The position numbers were made by a program, and so were the translations under genes. A stretch of 64,000 nt of DNA from Conexibacter woesei Iso977N (GTDB lineage: Bacteria; Actinomycetota; Thermoleophilia; Solirubrobacterales; Solirubrobacteraceae): the NCBI RefSeq assembly GCF_000424625.1, contig NZ_AUKG01000002.1:434001-498000 (forward strand), written 5' to 3'. Below the pieces are notes generated by a model that was not told the origin of the DNA, did not search any database, and was given only the letters and a program-made list of their open reading frames with translations. Below are positions 28,151-37,636 of the stretch, in pieces; within the stretch, counting starts at the first letter, position 1; every line of letters starts with the position of its first letter.

Positions 28151-29100
28151 GAGAGCTTCTTGCGGCTTCGTGCCAGGAGCGCCTTGGCGGCGATGTTGGT
28201 CAGGAGGATGAAGGTGAGCAGGATGAACGCGGCGCCCCAGGCGACCTTGTAGCCCTGCGGGTCGGCGGCCTCGGAGGCCGTGAAGATCGTCACCGGGATG
28301 TTCGGGATCGCGTCGAACGGGTTCCACGACACCCTGGCCGGGTTGTAGATCGAGTCGAGCAGCAGCAGCGGCGCGGTCTCGCCGGCGGCGCGGGCGACGG
28401 CCAGCACGACGCCGGTGAGGATGCCGCCGAGCGCGCTCGGCAGGATCACGCTGAGGATCGAGCGCCAGCGCGCGACGCCGAGCGCGTCGGCGGCCTCGCG
28501 CATCGCGGGCGGGACGAGCAGGAGCATCTCCTGCGTCGAGCGCGCGATCAGCGGGAGCATGATGATGGCCAACGCGACGGAGGCCGCGAAGCCACTCTGA
28601 TGATGGCCGGTGACCAGCAGCCCGAAGACGAACACGCCGACGACGATCGACGGCAGCGAGTTGAGCATGTCGAGCGCGAGGCGCATGACCGCGCCGAGCC
28701 GGCCGCCCGCGTACTCGGTCAGGTAGAGCGCGACGAGGATCGCGATCGGCGTCGCGATCACCGTGGCGATCCCGACGATCAGCATCGTCCCGATCAGCGC
28801 GGGCGCGATGCCGCCGCCGGCGCCGCCGAACAGCGGCGGGGGCTCGGTGATGAAGTCCCAGCTGATGATCGAGCCGCCGCGCTGGACGACGGCGTAGGTG
28901 ACGATCGCCAGGACGACCATCGCGGCGAACGCGGCGAACGTCGCGCCGCCCTCGGCGATCCGGTTGACGACCATGCGCCGGCGCAGGTTGCCGGTCGGCG
29001 TCAGCGGGAGCGTCGGGTCGTAGGAGAGGGGCGCGTCGAGGTCGGCGAGGTCGTAGTCGAGCTCGTGCTCGTCCTCGTCGTGGCGGGTGGGGGTGCTCAT
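28147..29100 (-). CDS. pstA: Phosphate ABC transporter permease PstA (system 1)
   Basis: A 317-residue permease with about six membrane segments. A hydrophilic acidic N-terminus (1-40) comes first. The inner-membrane-component loop [18 protein letters not shown] is the EAA-type motif that contacts PstB, and GETAPLLLL matches PstA. ATG overlaps the pstC stop (29097-29100). It forms the channel with PstC. Confidence 0.93.
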   Translation of the reverse strand: MSTPTRHDEDEHELDYDLADLDAPLSYDPTLPLTPTGNLRRRMVVNRIAEGGATFAAFAAMVVLAIVTYAVVQRGGSIISWDFITEPPPLFGGAGGGIAPALIGTMLIVGIATVIATPIAILVALYLTEYAGGRLGAVMRLALDMLNSLPSIVVGVFVFGLLVTGHHQSGFAASVALAIIMLPLIARSTQEMLLLVPPAMREAADALGVARWRSILSVILPSALGGILTGVVLAVARAAGETAPLLLLDSIYNPARVSWNPFDAIPNIPVTIFTASEAADPQGYKVAWGAAFILLTFILLTNIAAKALLARSRKKLS

Positions 29101-30056
29101 CGGGCGAGGCGGCGGACGTCGTAGCGGCGCGCGATCCACTGCGCGCCGAGGTTGGTGGCGAGGCTGATCGCCAGGAGGATCAGCGCGAGGTAGAACAGCG
29201 ACGACGTGTTGAGCTTGTCGAGCGCGTTGGAGAACTGACCGGCGATCCGGCTGGCGAGCGTATCGCCGGTCTCGAAGAGCGAGGCGTGGATCTCGTTGCC
29301 GGCGCCGATCACCTGGGTGACGGCGATCGCCTCGCCGAGCGCGCGGCCGAGGCCGAGGCAGGCGGCGCTCGCGACGCCGCTGGCGGTCGACGGCAGGACC
29401 ACGCCGCGGACGATCTCCCAGCGCGTGGCGCCCAGCGCGGCGGCGCCGTCCTGGAGCTCGCGCGGGACGGTCAGGAAGAGGTCGCGGGAGACCGACGAGA
29501 CGATCGGGATGATCATGATCGACAGGACCAGGCCGGCGGTGAAGACGCTCAGGCCGGTCGCGGGGACGGTCCCGAAGATGGGGAGGAAGCCGAGCTTGTC
29601 GTGCAGGAACGGCTCGAGGTGGTCGTGCACGAACGGCGCGAGCACCAGGATCCCCCAGAAGCCGAGGATCACCGACGGGATCGCGGCGAGCATCTCGACG
29701 AGCGCGCCGATCACGCCGCGCACGCCGCGGGGCGCGAGCATGCTGAGGTAGATCCCGATCGCGACCGCGACGGGCAACGCGATCAGCAGGCCCATCAGCG
29801 AGGAGACCGCGGTCCCGTAGATCAAGCTGAGAGCCCCGTATTGCTTGAAGTTCGGCTTCCACTCGGAGCCTGTGAGGAACCCGAGGCCGAACGTGGAGAT
29901 CGAGAGCCGCGACCCGTCGATCAGCTGGTACGCGACGTCGACGATGACGACGCATGCGAGCAGGGATGCGGCGAGCGCGAGCCCGAGCAGGACGCGGTCG
30001 CCGATGCGATCGCGTAGCGCCAGCCGGGATGCGCCCGCGGTGGAGCGGGTGGGCAC
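29097..30056 (-). CDS. pstC: Phosphate ABC transporter permease PstC (system 1)
   Basis: A permease of about 319 residues with six predicted membrane segments. Blocks [20 protein letters not shown] and [18 protein letters not shown] are characteristic of PstC. The start is uncertain: GTG at 30056 is chosen, a TTG at 30065 would add three residues. It is the first gene of the minus-strand operon; a PHO-like array sits at 30097-30140 between it and the divergent pstS. Confidence 0.92.
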   Translation of the reverse strand: MPTRSTAGASRLALRDRIGDRVLLGLALAASLLACVVIVDVAYQLIDGSRLSISTFGLGFLTGSEWKPNFKQYGALSLIYGTAVSSLMGLLIALPVAVAIGIYLSMLAPRGVRGVIGALVEMLAAIPSVILGFWGILVLAPFVHDHLEPFLHDKLGFLPIFGTVPATGLSVFTAGLVLSIMIIPIVSSVSRDLFLTVPRELQDGAAALGATRWEIVRGVVLPSTASGVASAACLGLGRALGEAIAVTQVIGAGNEIHASLFETGDTLASRIAGQFSNALDKLNTSSLFYLALILLAISLATNLGAQWIARRYDVRRLAR

Positions 30057-30096
30057 GATCGGCAATCTAGTTCGAGGGCAGGGATGTGCACGGATC

Positions 30097-30140
30097 GTTC
30101 ACAACAGGTGCACACGGCCACAACAACTTGGCAACAGGTT
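30097..30140. promoter_or_regulatory. PHO-box-like array between divergent pstC and pstS (system 1)
   Basis: Four 11-base units in phase: GTTCACAACAG, GTGCACACGGC, CACAACAACTT, GGCAACAGGTT. All share ACA at unit positions 5-7 and the first matches the GTTCACA consensus fully. It lies in the only promoter space for both directions. Confidence 0.6.
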
Positions 30141-30219
30141 GACCCATGGCTGGCCCACATGCTTGCGCTCCCCGAAAACGGACTCCTTGCCGGACGGTGA
30201 GGGAAAGGGAAACACGAAC

Positions 30220-31242
30220 GTGAACCGCAGGTTCCTCGGTCTGGCGCTCTCGGTCGCCGCAGTGGCGTCCTCCGCCATGGCGTCTTCCGCGATGGCCGCC
30301 AACACGAACGGCGCGCTGACCGGCGCCGGCTCAACCCTCGTCGCGCCGCTCATGGCCAACTGGGCGAGCGATTTCGAGGCTCGCCACAGCATCTCGGTGA
30401 CCTACGGGGCCGTTGGCTCGGGCGCCGGCATCACCCAGATCACCAACCGCACCGTGGACTTCGGCGCATCGGACGCGCCGCTGACCGCTGCTCAGGCCTC
30501 GGCCTGCAACAACTGCGCGCAGATCCCGTGGGGTCTGACCGCGACCGGCATCGCCTTCCACCTCGACGGTGTGAAGCACCTCAACCTGACCGGCAAGATC
30601 CTCGCCAGGATCTACCTCGGCCAGGTCCACAACTGGAACGACAAGGCGATCGCCAAGGTCAACCCCGGCGTCAAGCTGCCGAACCTCGGCATCACCCCGG
30701 TCTACCGCTCTGATGGATCCGGCGACACGTATGCCTTCACCGACTACCTGTCGCGCGTCAACGCGCAGTTCAAGTCGCAGGTCGGCAACGCGACCGCCGT
30801 GCAGTTCCCGAAGGGCGTCGGCGGCAGGGGCAACGACGGCGTGACCGCTGTCGTTGGCAGCACCAACGGCACCATCGCCTACATCTCGGCGTCCTACATC
30901 ATCGCCCACGGCCTGTCCGTCGCGAAGCTGCAGAACAACGCCGGCAAGTTCGTCTACCCGAACCTGAAGAACATCGCGGCTGCCGCCTCGGTGGTCAAGT
31001 CGGTTCCGGCGAACAACGAGCTGCACATCGTGAACCCGCCGAAGTCGGTGCCGCTCGCGTACCCGCTCTCGACGTTCACGTACGCCATCGTGCCCCACAA
31101 CGGTGCGAAGGCCTCCTCGGTCCGCCTCTTCGTGTTGTACGCGATGGGCATCGGCCAGAAGTTCGGCGCAGCCCTCGACTTCGCCCCGATCCCGGGCGTC
31201 GTCTACCAGGCCGGCCTCAAGACGGTGAACACGCTGGGCTAA
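30220..31242 (+). CDS. pstS: Phosphate-binding protein PstS (system 1), secreted type
   Basis: A 340-residue substrate-binding protein. A Sec signal peptide (residues 1-27, ending SAMAA) has no lipobox cysteine, so it looks released or held only by other contacts. The binding-site blocks GAGSTLVAPL, GAVGSGAGITQ, DFGASDAPL and YRSDGSGDTYAFTDYL match PstS. GTG start, preceded by GGGAAAGGGA. It is divergent from pstCAB and followed by a strong terminator. Confidence 0.92.
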   Translation: MNRRFLGLALSVAAVASSAMASSAMAANTNGALTGAGSTLVAPLMANWASDFEARHSISVTYGAVGSGAGITQITNRTVDFGASDAPLTAAQASACNNCAQIPWGLTATGIAFHLDGVKHLNLTGKILARIYLGQVHNWNDKAIAKVNPGVKLPNLGITPVYRSDGSGDTYAFTDYLSRVNAQFKSQVGNATAVQFPKGVGGRGNDGVTAVVGSTNGTIAYISASYIIAHGLSVAKLQNNAGKFVYPNLKNIAAAASVVKSVPANNELHIVNPPKSVPLAYPLSTFTYAIVPHNGAKASSVRLFVLYAMGIGQKFGAALDFAPIPGVVYQAGLKTVNTLG

Positions 31243-31265
31243 GCCCCGCACACACCCCTCCTCAC

Positions 31266-31293
31266 GATGGCCGCCCCTCAGGGGGCGGCCATC
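31266..31293 (+). terminator. Terminator after pstS (system 1)
   Basis: A 12-base stem GATGGCCGCCCC / GGGGCGGCCATC with loop TCAG, 24 bases after the pstS stop. No T tract follows. Confidence 0.75.
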
Positions 31294-31607
31294 GGCCGTT
31301 GAGGGACAGGAGCCCTCGCTCCACACGCCCGACGCTCCCGCCACCGCGCACCCCCGTTCCGCGACCACCCTCGCGGCACCGCACGCGCCGTGGACGACGG
31401 CGCTTCGCTTGATCGCGGTCGTCTCTGGCGCCGCCACGGGGCGCGGTCTTCGCCGTGAACCGTCCAGCATCGAGCTGCTCGGAGACCCGCACGCCAGGGT
31501 CGTCGACTGCCAGGCCGCGCGCGAGCAGCTCGCCGCCTATGCGACCTCCGCGGCCGAGCACTGCAGCAAGCTGCGCCGCCAGCTTCAGCAGGCGAGGGCC
31601 TTGGCGG
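31294..31607. other. Non-coding stretch without a supported gene
   Basis: About 310 bases between the pstS terminator and the rhodanese stop. Several open frames cross it, but none has a convincing start, homology or codon pattern. I see nothing further in it. Confidence 0.6.
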
Positions 31608-32012
31608 TCAGCTGCGGGCCGAGTCGGGTGCGACCGGCAGTCCGGCTGACCGGTAGGCCTGGAAGCCGCCGACGAGGTCGGTGGCGTTGGAGAAGCCGAG
31701 GTCCTGGAGGGTCGCTGCCGCGAGGCTGGATTGGTAGCCCTCGTTGCACACGACGATCACGCGGCGGGAGAGGTCGGTGCTCAGGCGGGGGTCGTCGTGA
31801 CCGGAGGTGGGGTCGGCGCGCCACTCCAGGACGTTGCGCGGGTGGAAGATCGCCTCCGGGATCACCCCGTCCGCCGCGCGCTGGGCGTCGCCGCGGATGT
31901 CCACCAACAACGCGTCGCCGTCGCGCATGATCTCCGAGAGATCCTCGACCGTCACGCGGTCCAGCCGTGCGCGGGCCGTTGCCAGCAGGTCCTCGATCGT
32001 CGTGCGCGCCAT
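31608..32012 (-). CDS. Rhodanese-domain protein
   Basis: A 134-residue single-domain sulfurtransferase-like protein. The fold starts LLVDIRGDAQRAADG and the active-site loop is VVCNEGYQSS with the catalytic Cys. Rhodaneses move sulfane sulfur or, in some contexts, act as phosphatase-like modules. The ATG at 32012 is preferred over 32021. It lies downstream of the RTX gene on the same strand, with 23 bases between. Confidence 0.85.
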   Translation of the reverse strand: MARTTIEDLLATARARLDRVTVEDLSEIMRDGDALLVDIRGDAQRAADGVIPEAIFHPRNVLEWRADPTSGHDDPRLSTDLSRRVIVVCNEGYQSSLAAATLQDLGFSNATDLVGGFQAYRSAGLPVAPDSARS

Positions 32013-32034
32013 GGCACGCATGCTACGGCGCGCC

Positions 32035-34269
32035 TCAGCGGCGCAGGCTCAGCGTCTTCGTCACTCGCCGGTGGTTCCCGGAGCGGTCGGTGAGCGTCAG
32101 GACGAGCTGCAACGACGCACCACCGCCACCCAGATGCGCGAGTCCGCGCCGCCCGGCGGCCGTGACCTTCAGCCGCACCCGCCCGCCGGCCAGCCGCGAC
32201 AGCGTCCCGTCCGCGAGCGTCGCGCCCGCCGCGACGTGATGGCGGCGCAACGTCCGCGCCGTCGCCCCGCGCGCGACCAGCCGCGCGTCGATCCTGCAGA
32301 CCTCGTCGCAGAGCACGTCCACGTCGAGCCCGCGCGCGAGCAGCGTCCTGAGCCGCGCGCCCCTGACGACCGTGAGATGCGCGGTCGGCGCGACCTTGTC
32401 GGCCACCGGCGCCGGCCTGGCGGGCACGACGGGCAGCGGCCTGCTCGGCACCCTGACCAAGATCCTGATTCCGGGCGGCAGTGCCCTCGGCGTGTCCGCC
32501 GCCGCACCCCTCGGGCCGATCGCGACGTGCTCGCACCCGGTGTCGATCAGGTCGATCCTGTCGCGCCAGACCTGGTCGTCGCCGTCGCCGCACGAGATGA
32601 CGTCCTGCACCCCGTCGGTGCCGTCGATGACGTCGTCGCCGTCGTCGCCGAAGAGGTCGTCGCTGCCGCCCGGATCCGTGAGCGTGTCGTTGCCATCGCT
32701 GCCGTCCAGGAACCCGTCGGCGCCGTTGCCGATCAGCGTGTCGTCGCCTTCGCCGCCGTAGACGCCCTCGACGTCGGCGCCGACCGTGTCGCCCTCGCCG
32801 GCCTGGCCGTCGTCGCCGGGCGAGCCGCCGAGATCGACCCGGACCGCGGCGCCGCGGGACGAGTAGTCCACCGCGTCGGTCCCGCCGCCGCCGAGCATGA
32901 CGTCCGCGCCGGGGCCGCCGTCGAGGACGTTGTCCTGCCCGTCGCCGGTCAGCGCGTCGTTGCCCGACCCGCCGCGCAGGTCCTCGACGTCGGTCGCGAT
33001 CCGGTCGCCCTCGCCGGGCGAGCCGTCGTTCGCCGCGCCGTCGAGCGTCAGCGTCACGGGGCCGGAGTGGTCGGAGTAGTCGGCGACGTCGTAGCCGGCG
33101 CCGCCGTTCAGCGTGTCCGCGCCGCCACCGCCCTGCAGCAGGTCGTCGCCGCTGCCGCCGGTGATGACGTTGGGTCCGGAGCTGCCGGTCAGGTACATGC
33201 CATAGGCGCCGCCGATCATGTCCTCGATGTCGGAGTGCCAGTCCTCGTTCGCGTCGGGTCCGTCGTTCGCGACGTCGTCGAGGCTGAATGACAGGTCGCC
33301 GCCCTGGACTCCGCTGAGGTCTGCGACGTCGCGGCCGGTGCCGCCGCGGACGTCGGCAGAGGAGCAGCTCGAGACGCCGGACAGCTTGATGGTGTCGTCA
33401 TCCGCACCGCCGTCGACGGTCCCTCCACCGTCGAGGACCAGCGTGTCGTCGCCGGTGCCGCCCGAGAGGCTGTCCTCCCCGCAGCCGGGCCCGGTGTCGA
33501 GCGTGTCGTCGCCGCCGAGGCCGGAGATCGTGTCGGCTCCCGTATAGCCGTGGAGCTCATCGTCGCCGGCGCTGCCGGTGATGGTGTCGTCGCCGAAGCC
33601 GCCGAAGACGTACTCGACGTCCGAGTGGACGTTGTCGCCCTCACCCGCGTAACCGTCGTTGGCGACGTCGTCGAGCGAGATCGTCATGGACACCACGCGG
33701 TTGTAATAGGAGATGCTGTCGTGGCCGCTGCCGCCGTGGATGTCGTCCGCGCCGCGCCGTCCTTCGTCGGCGCCGACCAAGCGCGGATCGTCGCCATGGA
33801 ACGTGTCGTCGCCGGGGCCGCCGTCGATCTGGCTGCCGTTGCCCGCGGCGTCGATCTCGTCGTCGCCGTCGCCGCCGTCGATCACGAACGGGAGGCCATT
33901 GTCGCCTTCGACCCTGAGCTGGTCGTTCTCGTCGCCGAGGTCGACGTCGACCTCGGTCAGCCCGGCCTTGGGGCAGACCGCGAAGGTGTTGCCGGCGGTC
34001 TGCAGGGTGCAACCCGTGCCGGTCGTGATGCTGGCATTGGCGTCCTCGACCTTCACCTGCGTGGTGTCGAAGGTCGTCGACACGGTCATGTCGTTGGTCT
34101 CGCCCGGGTCGGCGACGACGTGCAGGACGCGGTGGGTGCCGTCGTCGGTGATGTAGGCGTTGCTCGCCTGCGCCGCCGGGGCGGCGGCTGCCCCCAGCGC
34201 GGCGCAGGACGCGAGCGCGCAGAGGCTCGCCTGCCACATCGATCGACCGCTCGTCCTGACTGCCCGCAT
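32035..34269 (-). CDS. Secreted RTX-type calcium-binding protein
   Basis: A 744-residue exported protein. Signal peptide about 1-36 (ending AAQAS). Residues ~110-590 hold some eighteen nonapeptide repeats of the GGxGxDxLx type (for example GGPGDDTFHG, GGSGNDALTG, GGEGDDTLIG), which form calcium-binding beta rolls. Blocks of LDGAANDGSPGEGDR type recur between them. The C-terminal ~120 residues look like a beta sandwich with a Cys pair (LCDEVCRID). A good Shine-Dalgarno (GGAGGGG) precedes the ATG. Proteins like this are often adhesins or surface-layer parts; the role here is unknown. Confidence 0.85.
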   Translation of the reverse strand: MRAVRTSGRSMWQASLCALASCAALGAAAAPAAQASNAYITDDGTHRVLHVVADPGETNDMTVSTTFDTTQVKVEDANASITTGTGCTLQTAGNTFAVCPKAGLTEVDVDLGDENDQLRVEGDNGLPFVIDGGDGDDEIDAAGNGSQIDGGPGDDTFHGDDPRLVGADEGRRGADDIHGGSGHDSISYYNRVVSMTISLDDVANDGYAGEGDNVHSDVEYVFGGFGDDTITGSAGDDELHGYTGADTISGLGGDDTLDTGPGCGEDSLSGGTGDDTLVLDGGGTVDGGADDDTIKLSGVSSCSSADVRGGTGRDVADLSGVQGGDLSFSLDDVANDGPDANEDWHSDIEDMIGGAYGMYLTGSSGPNVITGGSGDDLLQGGGGADTLNGGAGYDVADYSDHSGPVTLTLDGAANDGSPGEGDRIATDVEDLRGGSGNDALTGDGQDNVLDGGPGADVMLGGGGTDAVDYSSRGAAVRVDLGGSPGDDGQAGEGDTVGADVEGVYGGEGDDTLIGNGADGFLDGSDGNDTLTDPGGSDDLFGDDGDDVIDGTDGVQDVISCGDGDDQVWRDRIDLIDTGCEHVAIGPRGAAADTPRALPPGIRILVRVPSRPLPVVPARPAPVADKVAPTAHLTVVRGARLRTLLARGLDVDVLCDEVCRIDARLVARGATARTLRRHHVAAGATLADGTLSRLAGGRVRLKVTAAGRRGLAHLGGGGASLQLVLTLTDRSGNHRRVTKTLSLRR

Positions 34270-34356
34270 GATGACCCCTCCGGTTCGCGTCCATGCCCCC
34301 GAGGGGGATGCTGCGGGCGGATCGTAGCGGTGAGCGGCGCTGTTTGCGAGAGCGGC

Positions 34357-35631
34357 TTACGGTGACCAGGCCGCGTAGACCTGGGGGCCGAAGGGGCGGA
34401 GCTTGGTGGCCGCGGCGTAGCCCAGGGGATCGAGGGCGAAGAGGTGGTCGATCGACGACAAGAGGGCGAAGGGGTCGTAGGGGGCTTCGATGGTCGCGCC
34501 GGCCTTGACGAAGGATGAGAGGAGCAGGGCTCCGACGCGGCCGCCGCCGGCTTCGGCGTCGCCGGGTGCGCCGGTGTCGAAGGTCACGACGACGAGGCCG
34601 CCGTCGTTGTAGGCCTTGCTCGCGAGCAGGGCGGGCATGAAGGACCTCAACCAGGTGTCGGCGTCGGCCAGCGAGGTCGAGCCGTCGTGGGCCGGGCCGG
34701 GCAAGACGTAGGAGAACGTCGGTGCGCTGTCGGAGTCGGCCGCGTCGGTCACGAGGCCGGAGAGGTCGGCCATCGAGGACCCGCAGGCGGAGTCCGAGGT
34801 GATGGATTTGAAGCGCAGGAACGGGTTGCGTGGGGCCTGCTCGGGCGGGCGCGCGCACGGGTTGTCGCCCGGCTGCAGCCCGTCGGCCGCGCCCTCGACG
34901 TAGGCCTTCCAGGTCCGGCCGAGCCCGGTCAGCTGCCCGGGGAGCGTCTGCGTCCTGGCGTCGAACGGGCCGGTTGCGTCGCGCTGTCCGCCGAGCAGCG
35001 CGACCCCGCTCGCCGCCGGATCGTGGCCCGCCGCGTGGTACCAGGGCAGCAGCGTGCCCTGCGCGCGCAGCTCGCCCGCGAGGTACGGCGCGGCGCCCGC
35101 CGCGCCGGCCCCGAAGCTCTCGCCGAACGAGTGGCCGGTGAGCGCGATGACCCACACGTGCTTGACCGGCGGGAGCTTCGGGGCGGGCGGAGTGGCGGTG
35201 TTGCCGGAGTCGGCCCTCGGCGTCGAGGAGGAAGGCGGCGTGGGGTCGCGCGGCGCGGACGCGGCGGAGTCGGTGCTGGGCGTGGAGGGCGGTGGCGGCG
35301 TGGCGGACGCGCGCACCTCCGGCACCCGCGGCGCCCGCGCCGGCGCTGCCGCGGCGGTGAGCACGGGCGCGACCGCGGCGGTGAGCACGGGCGCGACCGC
35401 GCCCGCGTCCTCCACGACGATCACCGGCCCGCGCGCCCCGCCGGCGGCGCTCGCCCCGCCCGCGCCCGCGTCCCCGAGCACCGCGCCGAACGCCAGCATC
35501 CCCAACAACAACCCCGCGGCGACCCGCGGCGACGGCAGCTCCACGCCGCGCGTCATCGCGCCGCCGCACGCCGGGCAGAACCGGAAGTGCGCGGCGACCG
35601 CGACCCCGCAATGGCGGCACGACGAGCCCAT
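34357..35631 (-). CDS. Zinc-ribbon / membrane anchor / phosphoesterase-like protein 2
   Basis: A 424-residue paralogue of the protein at 24150, with the same order of parts. The zinc ribbon is at the very N-terminus (Cys5, 8, 19, 22), a membrane segment at about 37-57, and a Pro/Ala/Ser-rich linker to about 150. The outer phosphoesterase-like domain starts VKHVWVIALTGHSFGESFG, where the usual ENxS metal motif is TGHS, and VTFDTG replaces TFDE. It retains ALLGGQ, DAYTWL-like and DGGLVVVTFD blocks. Active-site loss seems stronger than in protein 1. It is divergent from pst system 2. Confidence 0.78.
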   Translation of the reverse strand: MGSSCRHCGVAVAAHFRFCPACGGAMTRGVELPSPRVAAGLLLGMLAFGAVLGDAGAGGASAAGGARGPVIVVEDAGAVAPVLTAAVAPVLTAAAAPARAPRVPEVRASATPPPPSTPSTDSAASAPRDPTPPSSSTPRADSGNTATPPAPKLPPVKHVWVIALTGHSFGESFGAGAAGAAPYLAGELRAQGTLLPWYHAAGHDPAASGVALLGGQRDATGPFDARTQTLPGQLTGLGRTWKAYVEGAADGLQPGDNPCARPPEQAPRNPFLRFKSITSDSACGSSMADLSGLVTDAADSDSAPTFSYVLPGPAHDGSTSLADADTWLRSFMPALLASKAYNDGGLVVVTFDTGAPGDAEAGGGRVGALLLSSFVKAGATIEAPYDPFALLSSIDHLFALDPLGYAAATKLRPFGPQVYAAWSP

Positions 35632-35650
35632 GAGGCGCCGCAGTGTGCGT

Positions 35651-35669
35651 CACCCACCTTCGGTGGGTG
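35651..35669 (-). promoter_or_regulatory. Perfect hairpin in the leader of phosphoesterase-like gene 2
   Basis: CACCCACC and GGTGGGTG with a three-base loop, 20 bases upstream of the minus-strand ATG (35631). It could be a message hairpin affecting ribosome access or an inverted-repeat operator. The sequence alone does not decide. Confidence 0.4.
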
Positions 35670-35738
35670 TTGCGGAATCGTGACGTCCCGAAGATGTCGC
35701 CGAGATGTTATCCGCACATTACGCTAAACATCCGCGAC

Positions 35739-35771
35739 TGATCAAGAATCTTTCACGGAGCGTTCACAAAC
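35739..35771 (+). promoter_or_regulatory. PHO-box-like repeats before pst system 2
   Basis: Two strong in-phase 11-base units, CTTTCACGGAG (35750-35760) and CGTTCACAAAC (35761-35771), with a weaker unit before them (TGATCAAGAAT). They sit 60 bases upstream of the pstS ATG and could also serve the divergent phosphoesterase-like gene. Confidence 0.6.
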
Positions 35772-35830
35772 ATCTGCGTATGCGGTGGAAGGGTGACGAC
35801 TCCGTCTCAACCCGAAGGAGCTCCCCCACC

Positions 35831-36649
35831 ATGACGACCCGCGTTCGCCGCCTCGGCGTCTGCGCCGCCACGGTCGGCGTCCTCGCCGTCGCCGGCCCCG
35901 GCACCGCCTCCGCAGGCGCCCCGGTGATCACGATGAGCGGCTCGACGTCCGTCTACCCGCTCGCCACGCTGCTCGCCAAGCAGTACGTGAAGACCCACAA
36001 GGGCAAGGTGAAGTTCAAGATCGCCCAGGGCGGGTCGGACGTCGGCGTCTCCGACGTCGCCGCGGGCCGCGTCACGATCGGCAACTCCTCGCGCGACCCC
36101 AAGCCGAGCGACCCGACCGGCATCTACTTCAACAAGATCGCCCGCGACGCGATCTGCATCATCACCAACAAGAAGAACCCGGTCGCCTCGCTGTCGCAGG
36201 AGACGATCCAGGCGATCTTCTCCGGCGACGTCCGCGACTGGAGCCAGGTCCCGGGCTCGACCCAGAGGGGCACGATCGACCTGATCGGCCGCACCGCCGC
36301 CTCCGGTACGCAGGACGCGTTCCAGAAGATCTTCATGGCCGACAAGACGATCACCTCGTCGATCGCCGCGAAGGCGCAGAACGGTCAGGTCCAGCAGGCG
36401 GTCCAGAGCGACCCGGGCGCGATCGGCTACGTCTCGATGGACTTCATCGACGGCGTCAACGCTGCGGGCTACAAGGGCGTCGCGTGCAACCTGCGCAACG
36501 CGAAGTCCGGCGAGTACGGCGGCGTCCGCAACTTCTGGATGATCACGCGCGGCAAGGCGACCGGCGCCGCCAAGGCGTTCATCACGTGGGTCCAGAACGA
36601 CCCCAGGGCGCAGGCGATCATCGCCACGGACTGGGTGCCGCGCAAGTAG
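35831..36649 (+). CDS. pstS: Phosphate-binding protein PstS (system 2), short type
   Basis: A 272-residue binding protein of the shorter PstS subfamily. Signal peptide 1-29 (TASAG), no lipobox. Binding-site blocks are SGSTSVYPLATLLA, AQGGSDVGVSDVAAG, IGNSSRDP and RTAASGTQDAFQ. It differs clearly from the PstS proteins of systems 1 and 3 (which share GAGST and IYLGxVxxWND). An AAGGAG Shine-Dalgarno precedes the ATG. It is the first gene of a seven-gene operon. Confidence 0.92.
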   Translation: MTTRVRRLGVCAATVGVLAVAGPGTASAGAPVITMSGSTSVYPLATLLAKQYVKTHKGKVKFKIAQGGSDVGVSDVAAGRVTIGNSSRDPKPSDPTGIYFNKIARDAICIITNKKNPVASLSQETIQAIFSGDVRDWSQVPGSTQRGTIDLIGRTAASGTQDAFQKIFMADKTITSSIAAKAQNGQVQQAVQSDPGAIGYVSMDFIDGVNAAGYKGVACNLRNAKSGEYGGVRNFWMITRGKATGAAKAFITWVQNDPRAQAIIATDWVPRK

Positions 36650-37636
36650 ATGTTGGAGAAGTTCCGCCAGCCGTGGCCGGACCGGCGCGCCGAGCTGATG
36701 CTCGGCGCGCTCGCGTCGGCGATCCTGCTGCTGATCGTGTTGATGGTGGTCTTCGTCGCCCAGGAGGCGTGGCCCACGTTCCAGCACAACGGGCTGAAGT
36801 GGCTCGGCCCGGGCGGCAACGTCGACGAGCAGATCGGGACCATGGTCAACGCGGGCGCGCGCCCGCCCGCGGCCGACTACCACCTGCGCGCGTGGCCGCT
36901 GATCTGGGGGACCCTGCTGACCACCGGCCTTGCCGTAGTCATAGGCATGGTGTTCTCGGTCCTGGCCGCGATCTTCATCGTGGAGTTCGCGCCCGCGCGG
37001 CTGCGCAGGGTGATCGTCCCGGTCGTGCGGCTGCTGGCCGCGGTGCCGAGCGTCATCTACGGGTTGGTCGGGATCCTCGTGCTGGTGCCGTTCGTGGGCA
37101 ACCACATCGTCTCGGCGCACGACAAGAAGTCGGTGGAGTTCGTGGTGCAGCTGACGGGCGCGAGCCTGCTGGTCGGGGTGATCGTCCTGACCGTGATGAT
37201 CGTGCCGATCATGATCGCGCTGATCGTGGACGCACTGCAGTCGGTCCCGCGCGGGTGGCGTGAGGGCGCGGTGGCGCTGGGCGTCAACCGCTGGCGCGCG
37301 ATGTGGACGGTGAGCGTCCGGGCCGCGCGGCCGGCGATCGTCGCGGCGGCGGTGCTCGCGAGCGCGCGGGCGCTGGGCGAGGCCATCATGTTGTCGATGG
37401 TGACCGGGTCGGTCGGCTTCTCGCCCAACCCGTTCGACGGGCCGCGCCTGTTCCTGCTGGAGCCGCTGCGCCCGCTGGCCGCGACGATCGTGGAGGACGC
37501 GGAGTCGCTGCAGGCCCCGGCGGTCCGGAGCACGGTGTACGCCTTCGCGTTGTTGTTGCTGTTCTCGAGCTTGTTCCTGTCCTTGGCCGGGTTCTTGGCC
37601 AAGCAGCCGATGAAGAAGTACGGGGTCCGCGTCTGA
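36650..37636 (+). CDS. pstC: Phosphate ABC transporter permease PstC (system 2)
   Basis: A 328-residue permease with six predicted membrane segments and a long first outer loop (about 40-80). Blocks [20 protein letters not shown] and [17 protein letters not shown] mark PstC. The ATG abuts the pstS stop directly. It pairs with the downstream PstA. Confidence 0.92.
   Translation: MLEKFRQPWPDRRAELMLGALASAILLLIVLMVVFVAQEAWPTFQHNGLKWLGPGGNVDEQIGTMVNAGARPPAADYHLRAWPLIWGTLLTTGLAVVIGMVFSVLAAIFIVEFAPARLRRVIVPVVRLLAAVPSVIYGLVGILVLVPFVGNHIVSAHDKKSVEFVVQLTGASLLVGVIVLTVMIVPIMIALIVDALQSVPRGWREGAVALGVNRWRAMWTVSVRAARPAIVAAAVLASARALGEAIMLSMVTGSVGFSPNPFDGPRLFLLEPLRPLAATIVEDAESLQAPAVRSTVYAFALLLLFSSLFLSLAGFLAKQPMKKYGVRV

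Noticed and set aside
31262-31561. A 99-residue minus-strand open frame after the pstS terminator
   Set aside because: No motif, starts across the terminator hairpin, and the residues look like a random GC-rich reading.
31409-31640. A plus-strand frame with a helix-like stretch (IELLGDPHARVVDCQAAREQ)
   Set aside because: Possible relic, but no start signal, no homology I recognise, and it runs into the rhodanese gene.
35341-35405. 24-base duplication inside the linker of phosphoesterase-like gene 2
   Set aside because: Only two copies, within a low-complexity Ala/Pro linker; not more than ordinary slippage.
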